From Triparma columacea (taxonomy: Eukaryota; Sar; Bolidophyceae; Parmales; Triparmaceae), in NCBI GenBank assembly GCA_030267965.1, contig BRYA01000107.1, positions 1 to 64,000 of the forward strand: a DNA stretch of 64,000 bases. The letters are read 5' to 3'. Numbering within the stretch: position 1 is the stretch's first letter; the number at the start of each line of letters is the position of its first letter. Positions 11,868 through 23,419 of this stretch are shown here, one piece after another. The notes beneath the pieces are model-generated. The model searched no databases. It was not told the origin of the DNA and saw nothing but the letters and a program-made list of their open reading frames with translations. Both the position numbers and the translations under genes were made by a program.

Positions 11868-13088
11868 GGGAGGTTTAGATCGGTGTAGATGAGCAGGGGC
11901 AAGGGATTATTGACACCTCTGAGCGGTATCCGACGTGGCCGAAAATGTGATGATGTCAGTGGCCTGACTCAGCACCAACTTTGTCTCTGCGGTAACTTTG
12001 CGGACCGAACAACGGCGGTATTTGGCCATTTGGGGAAGGGCTTGCCTACCTTGACTTACCTCGACCCGAATTATCCTAGAACAGTGGAGTTTTGGAGCCA
12101 GGCTCGGATGGCACGAGGTTGGTGGATTAGGATATGGTGGTGGGACGGGGGAGGAGGAGGATTGAGGGTAGGAGAGGTTTAAGATTGAGCAGGAAGGACG
12201 AGAAACCTGATTTACGGGTCGCAGGAGGTCCAATATACGAGATTTTAAAAACCAGTAAAAACAGTTGTGCCGAGGGAAGAGGTGTTGGGGGAAGCGTCAG
12301 GCAAGTTTTGCTTGTGATGACGGAGCTTTTAGTCGAAGCTGGTGTAATACAAAGCTCGAGTGCTAGTTATTGGGCGGTCGGTAGTCGGAGAAGCTCAATT
12401 ATTTTGGTGGTAAGGGTGCAAAGTGAAAATTGACAAAAATCGGCAAAATGAAATTGATTATTTGAGACTTTAAAAATGTATAATATTTCTTTGTATCAAA
12501 TTGAAACCTAAATTTATATATTTATATGTCTTAAATAGGATCTTGATAAATAGTGAAAATATTTTTTCAAAGGTTTCAAATCAGTATAAAGAAATTTTAT
12601 GGTTTATATGTAATTTTATAAAAATGAATAAATGGATATTGATTTATAAATATTCAAAAATTTGTCACAGATATAATCAAATATTCATAACTGATTCCAC
12701 TTTATTATTTAATATAATTTTGTGAAATGACATACATAAAATAGTATATATATGTTTATAAAATTGTATTGACAAGAATGTCACATTGGTCACGAAAATT
12801 TTTTGGGGAAAATCCATTGAGAATTTCGACCGTTTTGAAGCGTACAAGATATCCGCATCCGTAACTCTAGATTCTCTTGATTATTATTGATCTTCTTCCT
12901 CTTTTGATCCTCTCCGAACTCGTCAAACATCCATTCCACGGCCAAACCTTACTCTCGGCCTCGAACCCTTTAACTCTTTCAAGTTTTTGAGCCTTAAAAT
13001 CACGCTATATAGGTGATAAGCCACAAGGCGTTAGTCTATACCAATTTTTTGATTTATTTCTGTCCACAAGACTCCAACTTACCAAAGT
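11868..13088. other. Gene-free spacer with an AT-rich island
   Basis: About 1.2 kb separates the divergently transcribed giant gene and the F-box gene. The first 560 bp are of ordinary composition with no convincing exon. From about 12430 to 12790 the sequence becomes very AT-rich, with TTTATATATTTATATG-like runs, in sharp contrast to the GC-balanced neighbours. The final 250 bp before 13089 presumably hold the F-box gene promoter. The short open frame in the AT island looks like chance or degraded organelle-like sequence. Confidence 0.6.
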
Positions 13089-15774
13089 ATGGGGAAGAAA
13101 AAGAGTGCTGTGGAGAAGGCAGAGGCGGAGGAGAGGTCTAACAAGACAGGGAGGTCTTCGAAGGTGAAGAAAGGGTCTTCTGGATGTTCTGAAATTCAAC
13201 GTGCGATCAGACGCGCTACCCCTCCGGTTCATATTTGGATGTCGCATATAACTGACGATGGTGCCAATACCCAATCAAGCTCTTCTCGAGAACAGAATAG
13301 GGGGCGAGGGGCAACGAAGGCAAACGCTCGTGCCAAGGAGGATTCCACGTTGGGTAACACTTCCTTCCAGGTAAGGTGAATTTCTTGCGCTGTGCTCAAT
13401 TCCTCCCTCAAGCCAAACCAACCCCCCCCCAATCGTCCATCCCAAAAAACCCTTTTCTCAGGTGTGTGCTCAGAACTTCTTCGAAGCTCGCAATTTTTGT
13501 ACAGACAAGAAGTGCAAGCGAAACCACGATATCAGACCGATTTATGAGTGCCTTGTGCCCGACTTTCAGATCCCGAGACTGAAGAAGAACCAAAAGTCCC
13601 TCAACATTCAGTTTTACACTTGCCTTGCCGATGTCGATGAGGTCAAGTCTTTCAAGACTTCTAATGATACTGTGGTGTACGCTGCGACCAACAACCTTCT
13701 CCTGTACTCTCCTGAAAACGGCCTCAACCTTTCCGCCTTGGAGCCTGCCTCCTGCCTCCCTGCCCCTCCACCTTCTTCAGCATTTTCTCTCTCCACCCCA
13801 TTCGACGAGGACGCCCCTCCCCCCCCTCCCGACAAGAAGTTGCCCGCATCTGCAATCGCTCTTTTTGCCATCCTCCCGGACGAGACCCTACTTCACCTCT
13901 TCACTACTTTCCTCCCCCTCCCCTCATATGCAATGTTTGCCATGACATGCAAGACCTTCATGACTCGCATGTACTCTGACGCCGCAGGTGAGAATGGATG
14001 GACAAAAAGCGTGCGATTCGGAGCTGTAACCTAACACTTGTCGCAGTCTCGGACCTCTTCCTTTACCACCGTTGGTCTGTGCCTCCTCCCGCCTCCCCTT
14101 CGCTCTCCATCTTGCAGGCGCACTTGACCCACAAACGTAACTTCTCCGTCTTTGACCCCTCTAACAACTCCAAGTTGCTGAGGAAGAATACTCACGTGTT
14201 ATCGCCGCAATCGTCCTCCAATCTTAAATCAGATCCTTCGAGATTGTTCAATTCCATTGTTCTCCCTAACATGGTGAGTGGGTGCGAGGGTAGTCAGGGG
14301 CGACCCAAAATACACAACATCCATTCTATTTACCCCCCCACCCCCCCTCCCCCTTTATCGCAGTCCCACGCCCTCACTCTTCATCCCTCTTCCTCAATCT
14401 CTGTCCACGAGCTTGGCAAGCCTCAACCTGTTCATATTGTGAGGGCGGCCCCGTTCAGGAAGGTGAGTCGAGGTGCAGAGCGAACCAAACAAGGAACGCC
14501 CTAATGCTGTTTTGCCCATAGCCCACCCCCTTTTGCGATTCACTCCGCTCATCGCTCCACGCGTCCCAGAATATATTTATCACAGGGTTCTGTTGCACGC
14601 CCTCCTTCATGATTACGGCATCGTCGGGTGAGGAAGACCAGAATTTTATCACAGTCTTCCCCATGGAAACTTTTCTTGCTGGTGAAGGCATAAGACAGAA
14701 GGGTGAGTGGAGCGGGAGGACGAATGGTTGTTCCATGTGTTTCCTTCTCTTACCCCCCTCGTTAAAGACTCCTCCGCCCGTGTCTACTCTTCTGCCGACT
14801 TATTTGGCGAAAGTGACGAGGGTTCCTATCGCTACTTCCACGATGGGCTCGTGACCTTCAAGAGTCACAGGAAGAATTACCTTGCAGTGCCCGTGACACA
14901 ACATTACGGTGAAGCAAATCATGAGCTCCAGATTAATATTTTCGCTATTGGGAAGGATGGGGCCATTGAGCCGGTGAGAAATTTGATACTTCACGAAGAT
15001 AGGGAAGACATACCTCAGGATGACGACCGTGCCAGGTTATTCCTTGGGAAGTTGGGGGATGGTTGTTTGAGCGTGTGTCTGGAAATGTTAGAGGAGGACG
15101 AGGATGAGGAGGACGGGGAGGACGGGGGGGGAAATGGTGGAGGGGGGGAAGATGAGGGAGGCGAGGAGGACATCGAGAGCGACGAATATGGCGAGGGCCG
15201 GGAGGATGAAGAGAGTGATGAACATGATTCCGATTCTGTTTCTCCTTCCAGCGCCTCGGTCCCGGCTATTGCAGAAAAGTACCACATCTTTTACGACGTT
15301 TCTGCAAATGATCCAGCTGATTGGTCCCTGTGCTCTGAACCGCCTCTTGTTCCTACCCCAGCGGTTCCCTGCAGCCTTTCTGTTGACCCGACGGGAGAAT
15401 ACTCAGTCTCTAGAAACGAGGATTACGATTGGTCGTTGAAGTACAGGGGGGAGGTAAGTGACAAAGCTGCTTTTCTAGGGCACCTGCCAAACCGTTGACT
15501 TAACCCCGGCCCCCTGCCCTCCCCCCAGGTTCTCTACAAATTCTCAATCCCCGAACCCCTCTTCTTCAATATTCAACACGACACAATGATAATGGTTTCT
15601 ACGGACAAGTTCGTCTTCATCAGGGCTTCGCCTGTCAGGGATGCTGAGACAGTTTCGGAACAATCGAGGTCAGAAACCATCAACGCGAAGAAAAAGAAGA
15701 AGCAGGGGGGGGGGAGGATGGCCAAGGACGCGGGGACAAAGGGAATGAAGCTAAAAATGCGCAAAAGATGTTGA
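13089..15774 (+). CDS. F-box protein
   Basis: Seven exons join in frame: 13089-13370, 13462-13987, 14047-14273, 14364-14462, 14522-14702, 14768-15453, 15529-15774, giving 748 aa. All introns are GT-AG and 59-91 nt long. The N-terminus is Lys/Ser-rich with a Cys-containing segment (CTDKKCKRNHD). An F-box-like stretch begins near aa 230 with ILPDETLLHLF, then LPLPSYAMFAMTCKTF, the typical Skp1-binding pattern. The C-terminal half has no domain I recognise. It carries a Glu/Asp/Gly-rich acidic insert (exon 6, about 15090-15235) and ends in a basic tail (KKKKKQGGG). F-box proteins recruit substrates to SCF ubiquitin ligases; the substrate is unknown. The stop is 45 bp from that of the convergent downstream gene. 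Confidence 0.7.
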
Positions 15775-15819
15775 GTGGGGGGTACCAATAGAAACAAAAT
15801 ACAGGCTTGATAAGTACGA

Positions 15820-18189
15820 TCAAAACATGTTATTTTTTCCCTCTCTCAATTTCTCCATCACGAACCTAGTGGTACCCGTTTTGTAGTACAGGGGCAGTAT
15901 GTCCTTCCGGTACTCCGACTCTCTAGTATTGTCCGTCAATAGGCCGTCGTCCCTCGTTTGGAAGGTGCACGCCCCCCTGCGACGAGGAGAGTAGAGCGGA
16001 GCGATTGGATCAGTTTGGGTGGTGCTACAAGAGGCGAGAGAAAAGATTCGCCAAGAATATGTGGTGCAGCGCATTGAGACATCGCCACATTCCTCATGGC
16101 TCCTCCTCGCCGCGCTCCTCTTCGTCCAAACTCACCTAACCTTGATGCTCCTCTTGGAGTACTTGGCCTCCAGCCTCGCTCCCCTATCAACGTATCCCTT
16201 GTACTCGAGTACCAGCCCCCCCTTCTCCTGAATTTGGAACGTGACCGTATCCAGGTGCGTCGGCCCTGGGTCGAGCCTCCACTGAAGGCCAACGTAGCCG
16301 GTGACCCATCCCTCGCTTATCTTAACGACCCCGTCCTCTAACAGCGTGACGCTGCTTATCCCAATCTGCTGCCCCCCCACCTCGTCCGCGACCGTCCAGT
16401 CCCCGACCAGATCTTCTGGGTACGCGTTATCTCCCTCTGCGACAGGCAATTAGTTAGTTGGGCAAGTTTGAGAAAGCCGGCATGTGTTATATTTTCCTCA
16501 CCTCTCGACATTTGTCTAATTTTCTTCTCCCACCGCACGAACCGTGAGAGCTCCTCGGTGGGGGTCTTGGGGAGGGCATTCTTTTTGGATGCCTTCCCGT
16601 CACCCGATTTAAGCTGCGATGACCGGGGGAGGAGTTTAGTCGTTGGAGGTATGAGTTGTTAGCAATAACCAACATCACGAAACAGATGACACGCGCTTTT
16701 CGTCCCCTCTCACCTTCACGTAGCCGCTCCCTAGCTCCACCAAGCTCGCCGCCAGTCTTTCGTACGAGTTCCCGAAGCTCTGATTGAGCTCGACCCCTGG
16801 CTGCAGGCTGTCCACGACCCCCTCCTCGTAGGCGACCCTGCAAAGGAGGATCAGGGCATCAAGGTATGCGACTCCTTCCTGCAAGCGACGGACGAACCGG
16901 GAGAAATGTATCGTCAGTGGAAAAAATAAGCACAGCCACCGGGGTAGTTTGTTTAACCCCCCTCTCAGTCCTCACCTGCTTCGTGTTGGGTTCCCCACCG
17001 TACCATCTATCCGAGAATGCCGATTTCTCCTCCTCCAGCGTCTGTGCTAGCACCCTCAGCTCGGACTCCCCGCCGAATAAGAACGCCCTCTTCACGATGT
17101 TGGAGAGCACGTTGAGCTGCCGGGTTATCGTGGGCTCTGAGGCTGAGGATAGAAAGGACCCGAGCGTGCTTCCCTCCTCCTCCCTCCCCTGTTCTCCCTG
17201 AATCTTGTCCATGAGGCTCAGACAAATATCCTCGTCCCTCAACTTCCCCGCAAGTCTCTTTTGTCCCCCCTCTTCCCCCTCCACGAACAATGCACCTGCG
17301 GACTCCAGTACCTGCGGGAGGTGGTGTTGGCGGCGGTGGTGAGAGAAACGATCTACGGAGCAAGTTCAAGCAAAGAATAGACTGCCCCCGTCGGCGATTC
17401 AATTGGTGATCCACTTCACTGATCCTCCCCAGTTGCTTATCACTGCTTATCACTCCCATCCCCAGCCCCATCCCTAACCCCCATCCCCACACTCACCTGC
17501 ACCAATCTCCGATAACTCCCCCCATATACATTCCCCGCGAATACCTCAGAAACCTTCTCGCTCTCTACCCCCTCAACGCTGAGGCTGAAGACGCACTCTA
17601 GGAAGGCTTCAGCCTGTTCCACCCCCGCCCCCCCGGAGCCGTGCTTGTCCCGGAAGGCCTTCATCTGCCTAGCCGCGCTCTCCATGCTCATCTTGTCCAT
17701 CCCCTCGTCGTCCCCTGTAGCCGCCCTGGACTTTGTTAGGATGTTTAGGATGGGGCGGGGGACGGGGCATTTTAGCTTGGGGGTACCGGCGGCCTGCTGA
17801 CGGGGGGAGCCCTTGAGGAGCACGGCGGTCATCTCCTTGCTGGGCCAAGAGCGGGAGAGCATTATGCGCCTGACGTTGGCGTTGACCATGGCGTTTATGG
17901 AGCGGGTTACTGAGGAGGTGGAGTCCTGGGAGAGGGAGGAGTCAAGGGGAGAGAGACAGAAGTCAATCTCGTTCCGGCGTTGAGTTGAAATACTAGAATC
18001 TCGTGAGGGAGTAGAGGAGGGAGTAGTAGGGGGAGTTGAGGGGACAGGATTGGAGAAGATCTGGGTGGGTGGGCGGGTCATCGAGGTGGAGGGTGTGCCA
18101 ATTTGAAAGGTATTGGATGCATTTGGGAGGCTTAGGAGGATAATTGGGATGATGATGGTGAGTAAAGGTGTTGAATAGAGGTATTTCAT
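15820..18189 (-). CDS. Probable plastid-targeted protein of unknown function
   Basis: Six exons: 18189-17497, 17311-16976, 16878-16714, 16613-16502, 16436-16136, 15976-15820, giving 587 aa. All phases match. An upstream in-frame codon at 18318 exists, but the ATG at 18189 starts a clean signal peptide (MKYLYSTPLLTIIIPIILLS). It is followed by NASNTFQIG, which resembles the ASAFAP-type junction used for secondary plastids, and a Ser/Thr/Pro-rich transit-like stretch. The middle is helical. The C-terminal part (from the DLVGDWTVADEV segment through LEYKGYVDRG to VMEKLREGK) looks like a beta-rich globular domain. I do not recognise the family. The start is 137 bp from that of the divergent helicase gene, which also appears plastid-targeted, so the two may share a promoter region. 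Confidence 0.65.
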
Positions 18190-18326
18190 AGTACGATGTG
18201 GTGGAGGGGTGGAGAAAAGGGGGGGGTGGTGGATTCTCCGGAATGAGGGCAAGAGGAGGGGCGAGGGGGAGAAGGCAGACCAACAGTTCCAGCCCAATTT
18301 CTGCAATTTTGTGTGCATTTCCCTTT

Positions 18327-21300
18327 ATGCTAAAGTTCACCCCATTAATAATCATAATAACAATCATGTTCACGATGCGCCTAAGTAGAGCTTTTGGGCC
18401 TCGTATCATCCAAGGAAGTCGATCCAGGCAATTTTCACCACTCACCTCGGCCCATCGGCTCATCTCTACGACCAGGATGGTTATGGCTAAGGATGAATTA
18501 GATATGGAGATTGATAATATGATTGAAAATATCGTTATGGAGGAGGTGCCGCCTCCATCTCTTACTAACATTGAGACTGAGGTGAGTTTGTCAACCCATA
18601 CCACAGCACCACTGGATCGAGCCTTTGGAATTCTCCTCCAAAATAACTGCCGTTCTACAAACTATACCATTCAACACCCCATTTATGCCATACTATACCC
18701 TCCACCACACATCACCACCAATACAACTGCCTCATTCACCTCATCACTGGGAAAGAACAAACGATGATGGATGAAAGTCACTTTCTTCCTCCAGATTTAA
18801 TTTGTTGTGGGTCATTGTAACACACTTTGGGGCTATACAGTGGAGATGAATGCACACTGCGGAGACTTTACATTCTTGGGGAGCTTTGATGAGGGTGATA
18901 ATAATGGTGTGCACTTCTAACCCCCCCCCGCCCCCCACCCCCTTTACCTCCCAACCCCCCACAGAACCCTGAACACCTCAGCACTATGAACCCCCACTGG
19001 CTGGAGCTGGGCATGACCCGCCAGGTCATTGACGTCCTCTCCAGGAAGGCCATTACCTCCTTCACCCCCGTCCAGGCTGAGGCGTTTGAGCCTGCCATGC
19101 TCGGTCGCGACATAATCGGTCGCAGCCGCACCGGTACCGGCAAGACCCTTGCGTTCGGTCTCCCCGCTCTCCACCGCCTCCGCGAGCTCGGTGCCGGTCG
19201 CGTCACCAAGGACGGTCAGCGTCCCCCCCGCGGCCGTAAGCCCTCCATGATCGTCCTCGCCCCCACCCGCGAGCTCGCCCGCCAGGTCGCCGAGGAGCTC
19301 ACGGAGGTAGGGAAGCCCCTGGGTCTCGACGTCGCTCTGTTCCACGGCGGGGTCTCGTACGAGCCCCAGACCAGGGCGCTAAGAGCAGGAATCGACGTAC
19401 TTGTCGCCACGCCTGGACGCATTATCGACCACCTTGATAGGGGTAACTTGGATGTCAGCGAGGTTAACGTCGCCGTCCTTGATGAGGTGAGGCAGTGCGA
19501 AGAAAAATTGATTGAACCACATTAGGCCACTTCATTTTAACACCCTCCCCCCCCCTTCCTCCCCTCCTCCATAGGCCGACGAGATGCTCAACCTCGGGTT
19601 CGCTGACGATGTCGAGAGGGTCATGTCAGACTGCGGAAGCGCGAACGACGTGAAGCCCCAGGTCCTACTCTTCTCGGCCACCACCCCGTCGTGGGTTACG
19701 GACATTGCCGGTGAATACCAGACCAACGCCCTGAAGATCGACGCCACCACCAAGGAGGACGGAGGACGCGGTGCCAGGACCGCTACGACCGTCAGGCACC
19801 TCGCAATCCAGATCCCTCCCAGCAGGGACGAGCGCGCCTCCATGCTGGAGGACATTATCGCCGTCGAGATCAGCAAGGACGCAGACTTGGCCAAGATCGC
19901 GAGCGCGGCAGGTCCCACAGATAACCCGCTCTTCAACGACACATACGTCAACACCATCGCAGCCGACGCGATCGCCGCCAAGGCGGCAAGCAGCGGTGCG
20001 ATGCAGCAGAAGATCTTCGGCAAGACCATCGTCTTCACCCAGACCAAGCGTGACGCCGACGAGCTCGTCAGCGGGGGCGTCTTCAAGAGCCTCACCGCCC
20101 AGGCTCTTCACGGCGACGTCGCGCAGAAGCAGCGCGACGCCACCCTCTCGGCTTTCAGGGCCGGAGCGTTCAACGTTCTCGTCGCGACTGACGTTGCCGC
20201 GAGGGGAATCGACATCCCAGAGGTCGACCTCGTCATCCAATACGAACCACCGAGGGACGTTGATACTTACGTTCACCGCTCTGGCCGCACGGGCCGCGCT
20301 GGACGCAAGGGAACCTCCATTCTCCTTTTTACCCCCCGCGAGGCGAGGGACATTGTCAGAATTGAGAGGTCCCTTGGACACGGTTTTAAGGTGAGGCGGC
20401 GAGCCGCGGAAATTTTCTGAGATGTTTATATATGTTTCTGAATTTAACGCGTCAATTTCTTGCCACTAATCCTAACCCTGCTCCTCCCCCCAGTTCGACC
20501 TTACCGGACCTCCTACTCAGGAGGCTGCTCTCGTAGCCGCAAGCAGGACTTCAGCTCTCGCATGCAGCGCTATCCCAGATAGCACGGCGGCGCACTTCCA
20601 GGAGGCCGCGGCTGCGCTTCTCTCCAGTCAGGACTCCGACCCCGTCGACGTCGTAGCCAAGTGCCTGGCCGCCATTAGCAAGAGGACGGGGAGTGTCGAG
20701 TCCAAGAGTCTCCTTACCGGAGAGAAGGGAATGCGCACCGTCCAGATGAGCGCCAGCCTTGAGCAGAGGGACGGAAGGGGCATCACCGCCGGTGATGTCA
20801 TGTTCGCTGTTTCGAAGCTCACGGCCGAGGCCAGAGCCGAGAAGATGGGCGAGGCGGTGGCCGACGAGGACGCCGAGGAAACCTTCTCGCTCGAGGAGGC
20901 CAGCATGGGATTCCCATACAACTGCGATGTCGGAAAGATCAGCACCTTCAGGGAGAACAACATCGCTTGCTTCGACTTGGCCGACGAGGATGCTGGCGCT
21001 CTGATTGAGTACAGTGAGAAGGTTGGTGGAATCAAGGGATTCCAATTCTCCACCCTGGATAGTTTGCCTGTAGAGAGGAATCAGCTCCAGACAAGAGGCT
21101 CCTACCAGGGCGGAGGAAGGCAGGGCGGAGGAAGGGGAGGAGAATACCGCGGTGGGGGAGGGAACCGTCAGGGTGGAGGAGGAGGAGGGTACAGAAGCCG
21201 CCAGGGTGGAGGGGGATACCGTGGGGGGGGAGGAGGAGGGAGGCGTGATGGGGGGGGGGGATACCGTGGGGGAGGAGGAGGAAGACGTGATGGTGGGGGA

Positions 21301-21393
21301 GGGGGTTACCGTGGGGGAGGAGGAGGAGGAGGAGGAGGAGGAGGAAGGCGTGATGGTGGAGGAGGGGGAGGAAGGCGTTCCGATGGCTGGTGA
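18327..21393 (+). CDS. Plastid-type DEAD-box RNA helicase
   Basis: Four exons: 18327-18581, 18965-19486, 19575-20390, 20494-21393; 830 aa. The N-terminus has a hydrophobic signal (FTPLIIIITIMF) then LSRAFGPR, an ASAFAP-like cleavage context with Phe, indicating plastid import. Helicase motifs in order: Q-motif region (about aa 90-115), motif I SRTGTGKT (about 137), PTRELA (184), TPGR (233), DEAD (258, with intron 2 falling between DE and AD), SAT (292) and HRSGRTGRAG (492). The C-terminal extension (531-730) is followed by a long Gly/Arg/Tyr-rich tail (about 733-830) made of RGG/GGGY repeats, typical of RNA binding. The layout resembles chloroplast RH3-type helicases, which act in plastid ribosome assembly and group II intron splicing; the subfamily is inferred. 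Intron 1 (383 nt) is the longest here. Confidence 0.85.
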
Positions 21394-21678
21394 AGAACAG
21401 AGTGAAGAGCATGGCATTGTGAAGGGGGGGAAAGGGACAGGAATGAGGGACGAGTTGCTTGGTGGGGATGAAAGAGATGATTGTAGCAATAGACAGACAA
21501 AAAGAGAGAGAGACAATTTGTGGTTTGAGATCAAAAATATGTCTTTAACATTCTTTCTTTTCCACCCAGGGCTGCGGGCGGCTGATGCTGTTGGATACCG
21601 TTCATTCGTTCAGTTGAGATGAAATTACCACAGAATTGCCCCCGCCCCTTCCTCCCACCTTTGCCCCCATCGCCCAGT

Positions 21679-22855
21679 TTAGGCCTCCTGAACATCACAT
21701 CCCTCCTGGACGACGTCGAAACAAGGGCAGTACAAATCAACTTCAAAGGTTCCATCTGCGGTTTCGACAGTGTACATGTCGTCGTCGCAATCATCGTAGA
21801 GGCTTTTGCACGTGTCCAAGTCCACAGGGGTGTCAGGGTCACCGTAGCAGCTCAAAGTCCAGGTGTAGGGGTACACTTCAGTGTCCTGGACGTGGTAGTG
21901 GTAGATTTCGACGGACTTGGTGACTCCGTACTCAGCCTGCACGGGGACGTACCCGACGTGTCCGTGGCAGACATCCAAGTCGCAGGGTCGTTGCTCATGG
22001 GTCTCAAACTTGCCGTAGATGCCATATCCATCAAGGGAGACGCCAACCAAGGTAGAGTGCCCAGTATCTGAATCTTCCTCGTAGTTGCAGACGGGGTCAG
22101 TGTGGATGTGGTAGGGTGTAGCGTGTCCTCCGCAGCTATCCATGAACATCTGATATGCGACATCAGTCGTGCAGGCGTGGTAAAGGTGCTCCTCGCAGGT
22201 CTTGACGTCCATTCCTCCGGGGCAAGAGGCCCCGTCACAGGCGCAAGGCATGCCGTCGACCGCGCAGTCGTTGAAGCCGGCCTCGAAAGCGGAGTAGATG
22301 TTAACTCCGCCGCTGAGGGTCATGGCGATCCTCCCGAGGACGGGGGTGGGGCCAGGGTTGGCGGCTGAGGGGGCAGGGATGGTCTGCTGCTCGCAGGAAG
22401 CGGTAGCAAAACCGTACTGGCGGAGCTGGTCGTTGCACTCGTTGGTGACAACGGTCCCGGAGAATTTTCCGGTGGCGAGGTCAAAGTCGAGCTTGGTGTG
22501 GTCAAAGTAGTTGGTGGATCCATCCGACTCGCAAGTGGTTCCATCGGAGGTGCTGCACTCGCTGGAGGACTCGGACCCATTACTATCGGGCTTAGGGCCA
22601 GGTCCCTGAAGACGGCGTCCCGCCACGCCGTCCCTCCCTTCCCTTAGGACACGATCGAACTCCGCGACGGTCTTGGCGGCATGGAGCTCCTTCGCATGAT
22701 GAGCCTGTGATCGGAAGAGAGGTTAGTGCTGGTTCCTTTTCTTCCCTCTTCCCACCCTCCCACACCCATTTCTGTCTACTCACGTAAGAAGTGGCCATGT
22801 GCTGGGCAGATACTGAGCCGATGGTGGCAAGAGCGCATGCAACAGATAATTTCAT
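21679..22855 (-). CDS. Secreted YHYH-domain protein
   Basis: Two exons: 22855-22784 and 22704-21679; 365 aa. The first exon encodes a signal peptide (MKLSVACALATIGSVSAQ) and exon 2 continues in frame. The mature protein has many cysteines and paired His motifs (YHIHTDPVC, EIYHYHVQ) with GVSLDGYGIYG, which is the YHYH domain pattern. YHYH proteins are usually secreted or surface proteins, and metal binding has been suggested for the His-rich core. No membrane anchor is seen at the C-terminus, so the protein should be secreted. The gene is convergent with the helicase (285 bp) and divergent from the giant ubiquitin protease gene. Confidence 0.8.
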
Positions 22856-23419
22856 CCTCAAACAAAAAATGAGATCAACTTTGCGCGATCTTGTCCGAAT
22901 CTTGGATGATGCGATCCTTTTGAGGCCTCTTTGTCCCATAATGCTAAATGCTTGGCAGGAGGGTTGCCAAAACGACAGGGGTTTAAAGTAACCGCCTTGC
23001 AACCCCCCCCCCCCCCCCCCACCGATTCCGAGAGCCTTCTAACCTACCGCCTCCATTCTATCCCCTCCCTTTATAATCCCAGTACCCCAAATCGCCGCTT
23101 CAGTGCCCCCCAAACTTCCAAGTCCGCCCGTCTGATCCATTCCCCTCCCCCCCCAACGCTTATTTCGTTCATCCTTCCGCATCACTAAATGAGTTGAAAA
23201 GTCAATTCAAGGTTCCCCTCCCCACCCGGGAATCACAAATTGAGATTGTATTTTGATAACTTCTTGCGCCCACCCCCAACAACCTGCGCCCCCCCACACC
23301 TCTCTCTACAACTTAGTTCACCCAATCCCTCCCCTGCATCCCCTCCCCCCCTCCCCTAACCCACAAAATCCAAAAATCATTCTCGGCTCTGAAGAGATCC
23401 AAGGCCGAGAAAAGAAGCT
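22856..23419. promoter_or_regulatory. Divergent intergenic region with long poly-C runs
   Basis: This 564-bp region between the divergent YHYH and ubiquitin-protease genes holds no exon I can support. A run of about 20 C residues sits near 23000-23019, and several CCCC-rich blocks follow up to 23350. It must contain both promoters. The G-rich strand could form quadruplex structures, but that is only inference. Confidence 0.4.

Noticed and set aside
12501..12725. 74-codon plus-strand frame in the AT-rich island
   Set aside because: Composition is that of random AT-rich DNA (Ile, Lys, Asn, Phe, Tyr), with no homology seen.
18860..18910. Possible C/D box snoRNA in helicase intron 1
   Set aside because: A TGATGAG-like C box is present but no D box with terminal stem could be found.
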